From Marinoscillum sp964351625 (GTDB lineage Bacteria; Bacteroidota; Bacteroidia; Cytophagales; Cyclobacteriaceae), in contig CAYGOV010000001.1 in assembly GCA_964351625.1 (NCBI GenBank), positions 186,001 through 250,000 on the forward strand: a stretch of 64,000 bases of DNA, written 5' to 3'. The position numbers were made by a program, and so were the translations under genes. Positions 28,015-36,074 of this stretch are shown one piece after another. Under the pieces are notes generated by a model, which was not told where the DNA came from, made no database searches, and saw nothing but the letters and a program-made list of their open reading frames with translations. How positions within the stretch are numbered: position 1 is the first letter of the stretch; the number at the start of each line of letters is the position of its first letter.

Positions 28015-28518
28015 CTAATAATGTATCGAGATAAGTGCTCCCATGGCAGCATGGCCGGCACGGTATGATGTGCTGAATCCGAGATTAATGAAGTTGTTAA
28101 TAGAAAACTCTGTGGTTACCTGAGGGGTGATGATGAGAAAAGAGCCGTTGACAAGACCTGCTTTGATTCCTCCGTAGAGGCTTAGTCCATCACAGCTCTT
28201 GATGGGAAAATTTGCATGCAATCCATGGAGGGAATAGTTGTACATATCCTTCTCAAAGGATATTTTCTCTGAAGCTTGATAAAAATATCCAAGACGAATC
28301 TTCTTCATTTCTGTGGAAACTAAAACTCCTTTCTGCAACCCTACTATATTTTGCTCCACGAAAAGACTGAAATTAATGTGCTGAGCACTGGCCTTTTTAC
28401 CTGCAACCAACAAGAGAAATGATAAGAGCGCAATTAGAATCAACTGATATCTAATTTTTGAATTGAGTGCTGATTGTGTTTTTGTGTTGGGTTTCATGAT
28501 CGTAGTATTTTGGGGCAT
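28015..28518 (-). CDS. Small secreted beta-barrel-like protein, type B (intact copy)
   Basis: 167 residues. A signal peptide follows a short polar leader (IRYQLILIALLSFLLLVAG..ASAQ); the true start may be the second Met (28497). The mature ~120 residues alternate hydrophobic and polar residues (MKKIRLGYFYQASEK, GIKAGLVNGSFLIITPQV) as in small outer-membrane or periplasmic beta-barrels. It is homologous to the 148-residue protein at 29024-29470: both share a LGxFYQ..S start, a Y..HxxFxxPI middle and a final strand region. It lies 17 bp downstream of the SiaC-like gene. A second copy at 29752-30255 is broken by a stop codon. Function unknown. Confidence 0.72.
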   Translation of the reverse strand: MPQNTTIMKPNTKTQSALNSKIRYQLILIALLSFLLLVAGKKASAQHINFSLFVEQNIVGLQKGVLVSTEMKKIRLGYFYQASEKISFEKDMYNYSLHGLHANFPIKSCDGLSLYGGIKAGLVNGSFLIITPQVTTEFSINNFINLGFSTSYRAGHAAMGALISIHY

Positions 28519-28535
28519 CCTATCGTGACGAATAC

Positions 28536-28973
28536 TTAGGCTGCGAGTACTCTCGGTGAGATACTCAGATCAAAGAGGTCAGCAAAATCATGGATGCTAT
28601 CAAGTAGATCTTGATCTCCTTGCTGGTAGTACCATGTCACTTTAATTGTCTTTCCTTGATTTTTAAAACTACTGAGGCCTTTGAACATATCGAAGAGACA
28701 CTTCACATTCATTGTGTTCATTTTTTGAAGTGATAAACTCAGGTTGAGCTTTTTATGAGATTCTAGGTGACCTTTGATAATCAACATGTTGCTTCTGTAC
28801 AGTGTGAGTACTCTTTCGTCGAAACTGTTGCCCCTTATAGACATTTGATTTTGGCGCTCATTGTAGTACACATAGGGTGTATTTCTTCTTGGTTCGATAA
28901 CGAAGAATGCTGGCTCATTTTTGGTAATTGACATTGACCAATTGACTTGCGGAGTGTTTATTGATGTATACAT
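28536..28973 (-). CDS. SiaC-like (DUF1987) regulatory protein, copy 1
   Basis: 145-residue cytoplasmic protein of the SiaC/DUF1987 family. The family pattern is visible in order: NTPYVYY near 31-37, QMSIRGNS (43-50), a central strand LNLSLSLQKMNTMNVK (76-91) and GKTIKVTWYYQQGDQDLLD (107-125) followed by DFADLFDL. Thr87 in NTMNVK aligns with the phosphorylated Thr of Pseudomonas SiaC (LNTSSIK). In the known system SiaC is phosphorylated by SiaB, dephosphorylated by the phosphatase SiaA, and activates the diguanylate cyclase SiaD; none of those three is encoded nearby. Here it sits between two homologous secreted proteins and downstream of a histidine kinase and response regulator. Copy 2 at 30273 encodes the same protein. 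Confidence 0.78.
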   Translation of the reverse strand: MYTSINTPQVNWSMSITKNEPAFFVIEPRRNTPYVYYNERQNQMSIRGNSFDERVLTLYRSNMLIIKGHLESHKKLNLSLSLQKMNTMNVKCLFDMFKGLSSFKNQGKTIKVTWYYQQGDQDLLDSIHDFADLFDLSISPRVLAA

Positions 28974-29023
28974 GACTTTAGCGTTTTGAGTGATTTAATT
29001 TTTAGCGGTGTTATTGCAAATAG

Positions 29024-29470
29024 TTAATTCCACATTTTGAATTTGACAGACGCTTGAAGTGTAGGTCGGAATGCTCTCACCCCTACACCAACTCCTAGTT
29101 GCATTGTTTTTAGTAAGTTGTAGTTAGCCAAGAGGCTAGGAGTGATGGTGAAATTTTCACTATTAGTAACTCCTGTTCTCACATTCAGCTTGAGGCTTGC
29201 GAGACGATCGCTCACGATCGGGTAATTGAAATACATACCCATGAAGGTTTCCTCGTATATTTTATATCCATCGGATCTTGTAGGCACATCAGTGACACTA
29301 TTTTGATAAAACCCACCTAATTCTATTTGATTGCTAAAACTAAAACCTACTGCAGCACCTATTTTTGGACTGATGTGTGTGCTTTCTGTATATGAAGAAG
29401 CATAGATGGATTGGCTATGCAATTGAAGTGAAATTGCGATCAGTAATGCGAAGGTGTATATCGTTTTCAT
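29024..29470 (-). CDS. Small secreted beta-barrel-like protein, type A, copy 1
   Basis: 148 residues with signal peptide MKTIYTFALLIAISLQLHSQ. The mature part is beta-rich with alternating residues: AAVGFSFSNQIELGGFYQNS, LKLNVRTGVTNSENFTITPS, LGVGVGVRAFRPTLQASV, and ends on aromatic KMWN, typical of the last strand of small outer-membrane barrels. It resembles the type B protein two genes downstream (LGGFYQ versus LGYFYQ; similar strand pattern), so the pair arose by an older duplication. First gene of the module; the 50-bp gap to the SiaC-like gene suggests one transcript. Protein sequence identical to the copy at 30761-31207. Confidence 0.75.
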   Translation of the reverse strand: MKTIYTFALLIAISLQLHSQSIYASSYTESTHISPKIGAAVGFSFSNQIELGGFYQNSVTDVPTRSDGYKIYEETFMGMYFNYPIVSDRLASLKLNVRTGVTNSENFTITPSLLANYNLLKTMQLGVGVGVRAFRPTLQASVKFKMWN

Positions 29471-29702
29471 GACTTTGACTCTCTAATTATGAATCAAAGC
29501 TCGTTCAGATAGCAACCCTATATCAGAGTATAGTACCGATTTTGTAAAGTCATGAAATGCGAATATTTGTTGTGCATTTTTATTAGTAGGATCATGTAGG
29601 TAATTCTTCTAAAGCTCTAAGTACTTTGATTGGATAGAACATAAGAGTTTTACACATTTTGTTTCTCGGAGAATTGCCTAGTGAGGAAGCAGCAGCTTCA
29701 GA
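29471..29702. other. Upstream region of module 1
   Basis: Intergenic stretch that should carry the module promoter. Compared with the equivalent region of unit 2 (31208-31443), the part nearest the gene is well conserved (29483-29590, including GTACCGATTTTGTAAA and a 35-bp match ending in TTTTTATTAGT), while the distal half is more diverged. No exact TAnnTTTG element seen. Confidence 0.4.
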
Positions 29703-29753
29703 TCAGTTTATGCCATGCTCTATTGCGTACAGCACCAAGCCTGCGAGGGTTTT
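29703..29753 (-). pseudogene. C-terminal remnant of a LuxR-type response regulator
   Basis: The last 17 codons of a response regulator, reading KTLAGLVLYAIEHGIN then TGA, identical in protein to the C-terminus of the regulator at 31444-32088 but with synonymous base changes at three codons. It is joined directly to the end of the broken type B gene. It marks the duplication junction. Confidence 0.8.
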
Positions 29754-30255
29754 AATGTATCGAAATTAGTGCTCCCATGGCAGCATGGCCAGCACGGTAT
29801 GATGTGCTGAATCCGAGATTAGTGAAGTTGTTAAAAGAAAACTCTGTGGTTACCTGAGGTGAGATCACGAGAAAAGTGCTATTGACTAGCCCTGTCTTGA
29901 AACTTCCGTAGAGAGTGCGTCCATCATAGCTCTTAATGGGAAAATTTGCATGCAATCCATGGAAGGAATAGTTGTACATATCCTTCTCAAAGGGTATGTT
30001 CACAGAGGACTGATAAAAATATCCGAGGCGAATCTTCTTCATCAGTTCTGTGGAAGCTGATACTCCTTACTGCAACCCTACAATATTTTGCTCTGCGAAA
30101 TGACTAACATTAATGTGCTGAGCACTGGCCCTTTTACCTGCAACCAACAAGAGAAATGACAAGAGCGCAATTAGAATCAACTGATATCTAATTTTTGAAT
30201 TGAGTGCTGATTGTGTTTTTGTGTTGGGTTTCATGATCGTAGTATTTTGGGGCAT
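29752..30255 (-). pseudogene. Type B secreted protein, second copy, nonsense-disrupted
   Basis: Homologue of the gene at 28015-28518. The first 62 codons match closely (signal peptide and AQHIN..EQNIVGLQ), then Lys63 (AAA) is replaced by TAA. The frame continues past the stop, with one inserted codon (CTG before ATGAAGAAG), to a stop created at the duplication junction, which costs the final Tyr. The downstream half has many replacement changes yet stays open, so inactivation may be recent, or the 96-residue remainder starting at MKKIRLGYFYQSS (30042) might be translated without a signal peptide. I consider it a pseudogene. Confidence 0.75.
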
Positions 30256-30272
30256 CCTATCGTGACGAATAC

Positions 30273-30710
30273 TTAGGCTGCGAGTACTCTCGGTGAGATA
30301 CTCAGATCAAAGAGGTCAGCAAAATCATGGATGCTATCAAGTAGATCTTGATCTCCTTGCTGGTAGTACCATGTCACTTTAATTGTCTTTCCTTGATTTT
30401 TAAAACTACTGAGGCCTTTGAACATATCGAAGAGACACTTCACATTCATTGTGTTCATTTTTTGAAGTGATAAACTCAGGTTGAGCTTTTTATGAGATTC
30501 TAGGTGACCTTTGATAATCAACATGTTGCTTCTGTACAGTGTGAGTACTCTTTCGTCGAAACTGTTGCCCCTTATAGACATTTGATTTTGGCGCTCATTG
30601 TAGTACACATAGGGTGTATTTCTTCTTGGTTCGATAACGAAGAATGCTGGCTCATTTTTGGTAATTGACATTGACCAATTGACTTGCGGAGTGTTTATTG
30701 ATGTATACAT
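30273..30710 (-). CDS. SiaC-like (DUF1987) regulatory protein, copy 2
   Basis: 145 residues, the same protein sequence as the copy at 28536-28973, including Thr87 in NTMNVK and the WYYQQGDQD motif. It lies in the 1059-bp identical core of the tandem repeat. It sits 50 bp downstream of type A copy 2 and 17 bp upstream of the disrupted type B gene, so this module has lost one of its three members while the SiaC-like gene is intact. Confidence 0.78.
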   Translation of the reverse strand: MYTSINTPQVNWSMSITKNEPAFFVIEPRRNTPYVYYNERQNQMSIRGNSFDERVLTLYRSNMLIIKGHLESHKKLNLSLSLQKMNTMNVKCLFDMFKGLSSFKNQGKTIKVTWYYQQGDQDLLDSIHDFADLFDLSISPRVLAA

Positions 30711-30760
30711 GACTTTAGCGTTTTGAGTGATTTAATTTTTAGCGGTGTTATTGCAAATAG

Positions 30761-31207
30761 TTAATTCCACATTTTGAATTTGACAGACGCTTGAAGTGTA
30801 GGTCGGAATGCTCTCACCCCTACACCAACTCCTAGTTGCATTGTTTTTAGTAAGTTGTAGTTAGCCAAGAGGCTAGGAGTGATGGTGAAATTTTCACTAT
30901 TAGTAACTCCTGTTCTCACATTCAGCTTGAGGCTTGCGAGACGATCGCTCACGATCGGGTAATTGAAATACATACCCATGAAGGTTTCCTCGTATATTTT
31001 ATATCCATCGGATCTTGTAGGCACATCAGTGACACTATTTTGATAAAACCCACCTAATTCTATTTGATTGCTAAAACTAAAACCTACTGCAGCACCTATT
31101 TTTGGACTGATGTGTGTGCTTTCTGTATATGAAGAAGCATAGATGGATTGGCTATGCAATTGAAGTGAAATTGCGATCAGTAATGCGAAGGTGTATATCG
31201 TTTTCAT
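30761..31207 (-). CDS. Small secreted beta-barrel-like protein, type A, copy 2
   Basis: 148 residues, the same protein as 29024-29470: signal peptide MKTIYTFALLIAISLQLHSQ and a beta-rich mature region ending in KMWN. It is the first gene of module 2 and follows the response regulator gene by 236 bp on the same strand. Because it lies in the identical core, its sequence cannot say which copy is ancestral. Confidence 0.75.
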   Translation of the reverse strand: MKTIYTFALLIAISLQLHSQSIYASSYTESTHISPKIGAAVGFSFSNQIELGGFYQNSVTDVPTRSDGYKIYEETFMGMYFNYPIVSDRLASLKLNVRTGVTNSENFTITPSLLANYNLLKTMQLGVGVGVRAFRPTLQASVKFKMWN

Positions 31208-31443
31208 GACTTTGACTCTTTAATTATGAATCAAAGCTCGTTCAGATAACTACCCTATATGAGAGCATAGTACCGATTTTGTAAAATCATGAAATGCGAA
31301 TATTTGTTGTGCATTTTTATTAGTCGAATCACGTACGCAATTCTTCTAGAGCTCTAGGTACTTTGTTAGGATAGAACATAAGAGTTTTACGCGGCTTGCT
31401 GCTAGAAGCAAGAAGAATTGCCTTGTGAGGAAGCAGCCTCTGA

Positions 31444-32088
31444 TCAGTTTATACCATGCTCTATTGCATAAAGCACCAAGCCTGCGAGGGTTTTAGAACC
31501 TGTTTTTTCTAGAAGGTTATGCTTGTGGCTGTCAACAGTTCTGATGCTTATGAATAGTTCATCGGCAATCTGGTTGTTTGTGTACTCCTTAACGATGAGT
31601 TTTAAAACTTCTTTTTCTCTAACTGTAAGAGAAGCTTCTACTGTTAGCCTTTCATTCCCATTCATCTTTCTATTTGAGAGACTGTTTATGATTATCTGAG
31701 TGACTTCTGCCGAGTAGTATGTTTCCCCCTTTAGTGATTTATTTATAGCAAGGAGCAGCTCGTCTTTGCTTGAGTTTTTGAGCAGAAAACTTTTCACGCC
31801 AAGTGACAGCATTTGTTTGATGTACCTGTATTCGTCGATCATTGTGAGCACTAGTACTTTTTGATCTGGGTACTCTTTACTTATTGTTTCCATCATTTTC
31901 AGTCCATCCATCACTGGCATGGATATGTCCGTGATGACAAGGTCAAACTTCTCTTTGCCCAACAACTCAATCGCTTTGGAGCCATTATCTGCTTCTCCTG
32001 CTACGTGCAGGTCTTCCACATTGCTTAAATAGTATTTGATACCCTCTCTTACTATTTTATGATCGTCTACAAGCAAAATATTCTTCAT
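31444..32088 (-). CDS. NarL/LuxR-type response regulator
   Basis: 214 residues. Receiver domain 1-120 with acidic pocket LLVDDH (Asp8-Asp9), phospho-acceptor Asp54 (VITDISMPVMDG) and the conserved Lys in SFLLKNSSKDELL. C-terminal LuxR-type helix-turn-helix from about 150 (LTVREKEVLKLI, NNQIADELFISIRTVDSHKHNLLEKTGS). It follows the histidine kinase gene by 5 bp and is surely its partner. It is the natural candidate to control the two downstream SiaC-like modules on the same strand. A 17-codon remnant of a very similar regulator is found at 29703-29753. Confidence 0.93.
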   Translation of the reverse strand: MKNILLVDDHKIVREGIKYYLSNVEDLHVAGEADNGSKAIELLGKEKFDLVITDISMPVMDGLKMMETISKEYPDQKVLVLTMIDEYRYIKQMLSLGVKSFLLKNSSKDELLLAINKSLKGETYYSAEVTQIIINSLSNRKMNGNERLTVEASLTVREKEVLKLIVKEYTNNQIADELFISIRTVDSHKHNLLEKTGSKTLAGLVLYAIEHGIN

Positions 32089-32093
32089 GATAT

Positions 32094-34613
32094 TTATTTT
32101 TTATTGGGTATTTCAATGAATATGTGCGTTCCCATTTTTAGTCGAGAATCAATTTCTATGGTTCCATTGAGTGCAGCCACTCTATTCTTCATAGACAAAA
32201 ATCCAATTCCGTTTGAATCATCATTCGGATTGAAACCCACGCCATCATCTTCTATATTTAAGGTGATTTTATCTGGTGTCTCGATGATTTGTATATAAAC
32301 ATGGGAAGCGTTGGCGTGTTTTAGAATATTGTTCAAAGCCTCTTGAATAATCCTATAAAAATTGAGTTCTACATCTCCCGGTAATCGCTTTTCTTTGAGG
32401 TTTTCATAGAAGTTTAATTTCACATGAGTGCTGATCTCACTTAGAATGCTATCTAAAGCATCTACAAGGCCGAAATCTTTGAGCACCTTAGGCATAAGTT
32501 GGTGGGCAATCATTCGACTTTCTTTTATGGCTTGATCGATTTTAGTGTAGGCAAACTGCAATTTATCCTGGAGTGTATTTGGGAGTTTATCCATTTCTTC
32601 CTTTACTGCTCCCAAACTAAAAAGACTGGAAATTAAGGTCTGCTGCAGTCCATCATGGATATCTGAACTTATTTGAGAGCGAACATTCTCCTCTGCCTTA
32701 ATAGTAGCACGGAATATCTCCATGTCATGCTCCATCTTATCTGTGATATCTGTTATGGTAGCAATCAACCTTAAATCCGTACCGTTATGTTTTATAACAG
32801 TCCCTGTAAGCTCAACCCATTGAAAACCTTCACGCTCATTATTAATTAATCGGAATCTTTTAGGCGGGATGTCTTGCTTACTTGCCTTTGCATTCTTTAA
32901 TAATTTTTCGATATCGTCTCGCTCCAATAGATCGATATGACTAAGAAATTCTTCGAAATCCAAGTATTCTAAACTCGGAGAGATACCAAGAATTTGTGAT
33001 GAATAGCCGTCAATTTTAATTTTATCGTCTAAAAAGGCCCATTCTAAAATTCCAATCTGGCCTATAGATAGTGCGAGTTCTAGCCGCTTTTTACTCTCAG
33101 TAAGCTTATTTTGATAGGTTACCCTATCTGTTATATCTGTCTGTAAGGAGAAAAAACCAATATGTTTCTGCTGCTCATCAAAGAGGGGCTGAGATTGAAT
33201 TTTGATGTTATATTCTCTCCCATCCTTAGCGTAATTAATCACTTCAACATCAAATGGATCAAGATTGGTTATAGCATCGCTCATTATACTTACAACTGTT
33301 TGATCAGTATTTTTGCCTTGCATTAGGTCACCGGGCTTCTTACCAATCATTTCCTCTAATTGATATCCAGTAATTCGCGTGGTGGATTCATTGATCCAAA
33401 CTGTTTTGCCCTCAGTGTCAGTAATTATTGCTGCATTGATCGTATTTCGGGCAATCAGGGATAACTTATTGATTTCTTGCTGATATTCTATTCTATCAGT
33501 AATGTCAATCATGGCAGAAATATTGAAGTCCTTTTCAATTCTCTTGGCATTGTATATTGCAGTTTTGTTTTTGCCTGATTTAGCTAAGAAATGTAACTCT
33601 CCTGCACTGATTCTATTTTTTTGATATTCCTCCCAAGTTCCCTCGTTGTGATAAGAGGGAGAAATTAAATCTCTGTAGTTCATTTGAAGTAACTCCTCCT
33701 TTGTATACTCAAGAAGATCTACTGCACCATTATTCACAGCAATATAATTTCCTTCGTCATCAGCGACCATTATAGCATTCAATGAATGGTCGAAGATTGC
33801 ATTTAAGAATGCATTACCCTTTGCCAATTCTGCATTTTCTTTAATGACTTCAGTAAAGTCATTAACAGAAACTACTATAAACTGACAGATGCCTTTGGTA
33901 TCGAAATATGGAGAAATAGTAACTATTCCATTAGTTATTCCTTTTTTGAAGTCCATGCTCATCTTCCACTGAATAGTTTTTTTTTCTGCAATGGCTTCTG
34001 AGTTTTTCGACTTTATCTCTTCAATAGATTTTTTAGGGAGTATTTCCTCAATCAGCTTTCCTTCTATTTCTTCTGCAGATTTTCCTATTCTATCGCAAAA
34101 CTCTTGATTCACGAATGTATAGCGGTATTGGTTTCCAGTCTCAACACTGATTTTGAATATTATATTATTTACAGTATTTAAGATTTGGCGTGATTCGAGC
34201 TCTTTAGATTTTATAAGCTCAAAGAGTCTGAAGCGCTCGAGAGTATAATTGATTGTTTTGAATAAGTCTTCGGATTCCAATCTTGACTTCAGTAGGTAAT
34301 TTTGAGCTCCTTTTGCTAATGTTTCACTGATCCACTGGGCGTCATTACTTTCACAAAAGATAATAATAGGTACTGTTGGGTATTCCTTAGATAGTTTTTC
34401 TAAGCTCTCAAGTTGATCATTTTTTGATAAGTTGAGGTTGAGTAGAATCAGATCAAAGCCATTTCCCACCAATAAGTTTCTACTCTCGCTTAAGGTGCTG
34501 ACAAAGGTTAGTTCTATACTTGGGTACTGCTCAAGCAAAGCCCTCAAGATAACCTCATCATGCGGGTTGTCTCGGATGTAGCGTATTTTGATAATGCTGG
34601 ACTTTGTTGACAT
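32094..34613 (-). CDS. PAS sensor histidine kinase with degenerate receiver domain
   Basis: 839 residues, cytoplasmic, no membrane segment. Residues 1-125 form a receiver-like domain in which the phospho-acceptor Asp is replaced by Asn59 (DLILLNLNLSKND); then about four PAS domains (near 140-255, 265-375, 385-500, 510-630), and a HisKA_3 dimerisation domain with His653 (SSDIHDGLQQTL) and a HATPase domain (EALNNILKHANASH, DDGVGFNP, GIGFLSMKNRV). The HisKA_3 type pairs with NarL/LuxR regulators, as encoded 5 bp downstream. The N-terminal domain probably senses or docks without phosphorylation. Signal unknown. Confidence 0.92.
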   Translation of the reverse strand: MSTKSSIIKIRYIRDNPHDEVILRALLEQYPSIELTFVSTLSESRNLLVGNGFDLILLNLNLSKNDQLESLEKLSKEYPTVPIIIFCESNDAQWISETLAKGAQNYLLKSRLESEDLFKTINYTLERFRLFELIKSKELESRQILNTVNNIIFKISVETGNQYRYTFVNQEFCDRIGKSAEEIEGKLIEEILPKKSIEEIKSKNSEAIAEKKTIQWKMSMDFKKGITNGIVTISPYFDTKGICQFIVVSVNDFTEVIKENAELAKGNAFLNAIFDHSLNAIMVADDEGNYIAVNNGAVDLLEYTKEELLQMNYRDLISPSYHNEGTWEEYQKNRISAGELHFLAKSGKNKTAIYNAKRIEKDFNISAMIDITDRIEYQQEINKLSLIARNTINAAIITDTEGKTVWINESTTRITGYQLEEMIGKKPGDLMQGKNTDQTVVSIMSDAITNLDPFDVEVINYAKDGREYNIKIQSQPLFDEQQKHIGFFSLQTDITDRVTYQNKLTESKKRLELALSIGQIGILEWAFLDDKIKIDGYSSQILGISPSLEYLDFEEFLSHIDLLERDDIEKLLKNAKASKQDIPPKRFRLINNEREGFQWVELTGTVIKHNGTDLRLIATITDITDKMEHDMEIFRATIKAEENVRSQISSDIHDGLQQTLISSLFSLGAVKEEMDKLPNTLQDKLQFAYTKIDQAIKESRMIAHQLMPKVLKDFGLVDALDSILSEISTHVKLNFYENLKEKRLPGDVELNFYRIIQEALNNILKHANASHVYIQIIETPDKITLNIEDDGVGFNPNDDSNGIGFLSMKNRVAALNGTIEIDSRLKMGTHIFIEIPNKK

Positions 34614-35105
34614 CTTATATAAAGTGCACTAAACTCTCGTTTTAGTAGCGTATTCGATTGCCTATAAAATGATGCCTTTCGGGAAGCGGCTTTAGCATTT
34701 TCAATGATCTAATCGAAGATAACATACTTAACTACAGGTTATCTATGATTTATCAGAGTTTTCAGCATTCTAATAATCACCACATTCCATGGCTGAATTA
34801 AAAATACTAATTGGATAATTGGATTCAATTTCTCCAACAAAACCTAAAAACATAGCCTAATAAAAATTTATTAAGAAGGATAAGTTAATAGGTAACAACG
34901 ACTCTCTCAGGTGTATGGAAGTTAGTCTTAAAAATCACATAAACCAAGGTTATTTTCCCTATAATTCGTTTCTCATTTATTATCTGCCTATGCTTTTAAT
35001 CCTATATTATGGTGCATTCTTTTTTCATATGTCAGTTAATTGACAGGATTCTTAGTAGTTACCGCTATAATTGGGTATGGTGTATAACTACTTAGATTCT
35101 TGCAT
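34614..35105. other. Intergenic region upstream of the histidine kinase
   Basis: About 490 bp, AT-rich, with stop codons in all frames. It should contain the kinase promoter. No exact TAnnTTTG, hairpin or RNA gene was recognised. Confidence 0.4.
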
Positions 35106-35929
35106 TTATTCTTTTTTCGGAATGATAAGCATATGTCTTATTCTGAAATAGCGTGTTGGGTTTAGCAGTTGATGAGTTGTTTCTATTAGCTCCCCTAAAT
35201 CTATTGATTCCCTTTGTTCTATGATTCGACCTGTGCTCTAGTTCGTTTAAACATGTCTTCTACCATCATTGCCTTTCCCTTAATACCTGTTCTACAATAA
35301 TTACGAGTTTTTTTGCTTCTTTGACGCGTGTTTGGTCATGATTAAATTCAAGTAATTTCAAATTGAATGTGATTTTTGTCAGTGGTACTTCGAGATCATG
35401 AGCCACATCTCCAGCAAAATTCTTAAGATTAATACTTTTACTGTGGAGCTTTTGATAGTGCTTGCTAAACTCCACGGTATTTTTATTGTGCTCACTAAGT
35501 GCTATTCCCACATGGGACATCCCCACCATTGCTTTGATATGGTGGTCATTCAAATTGATCTTTACGCAAAGAGCACCAATAGATGCCTCGGTAGAGCCTT
35601 TTAAATTGGTTCCAGCATGAAAACGTGCTTTGGGATTTTATTGAACCAAAGGATTTGAGTCGAACCCTCATATCCAAGGTCAAGTCCTCAATGATCATGA
35701 TGCCATTTAATTCATGTATGTTTTGTGTGCAAAAGCCCAGTTCGTTTGGTCGCTTCTTTATCTCTGCTCCATGACTGGATTTAAGCCATTGTCTATCCTT
35801 ATCTAGTAGGATGATTTGCGCTAAAGGAGGTCTTGTATATTTCGAGGCTAGCTTGGTAATATTGTCATATTGCTTTCTTGAAGACATATCGAGTATTTTA
35901 AAGCCGGCCAGTGCTTTCGGCCTTTCAGA
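35106..35929 (-). pseudogene. Decayed GAF-domain histidine kinase
   Basis: Pieces of one kinase lie in order in different frames. First ERPKALAGFKILDMSSRKQ then YDNITKLASKYTRPPLAQI.. and RPNELGFCTQNIHE (GAF domain). After RVR there is a frameshift, then NPLVQ, a TAA stop, NPKARFHAGTNLKG and GALCVKINLNDHH. The same frame continues into a HisKA-like segment (FAGDVAHDLEVPLTKITF). After another frame change, IDLGELIETTHQLLNPTRY is the linker to a missing ATPase domain, ending at 35106. No HATPase motif follows. At least two frameshifts and one stop make this a clear pseudogene, unrelated in architecture to the PAS kinase. Confidence 0.75.
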
Positions 35930-36033
35930 TTACTTGGGTTACTTCCTTTGTTGTCATCTCTAGGTATTATTAATTTCTGCCTCTTGAGGTCATCGTATTG
36001 TTTAACTTTTAATTTGTATAGAATGTCTTTATG

Positions 36034-36074
36034 ACTAACAATGTAGGCGCATCCCTTGCGCCTACATTGTTAGT
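36034..36074. other. Perfect 18-bp hairpin overlapping the tmRNA-like fragment
   Basis: Stem 36034-36051 pairs with 36057-36074 without mismatch, loop TCCCT. The core is GTAGGCGCA / TGCGCCTAC. It lies past the 3' end of the SPFH gene on the minus strand but has no following T-run, so it is not a typical terminator. It is an extended version of a hairpin present in the tmRNA 5' domain. Confidence 0.7.

Larger units (their letters stand above)
28019..29753. repeat. Tandem duplication, unit 1
   Basis: First of two directly repeated units of about 1.74 kb (the other is 29754-31494). Each unit holds the end of the type B gene through to the last 17 codons of a response regulator gene. The central part, 28424-29482, is identical by eye to 30161-31219; the left and right ends of the units differ by many substitutions and a few indels. 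No inverted terminal repeats or transposase are present. Confidence 0.9.
29754..31494. repeat. Tandem duplication, unit 2
   Basis: Second copy of the ~1.74 kb direct repeat (see 28019-29753). It begins inside the broken type B gene and ends inside the intact response regulator gene. The identical core is 30161-31219 (1059 bp). The junction between units is at about 29753-29755, sharing only 2 bp (TA), which suggests a non-homologous join. Confidence 0.9.

Noticed and set aside
28019..31494. Insertion sequence or CRISPR array as cause of the repeat
   Set aside because: The repeat units contain ordinary genes, there is no transposase, no terminal inverted repeats, and no short repeat-spacer pattern.
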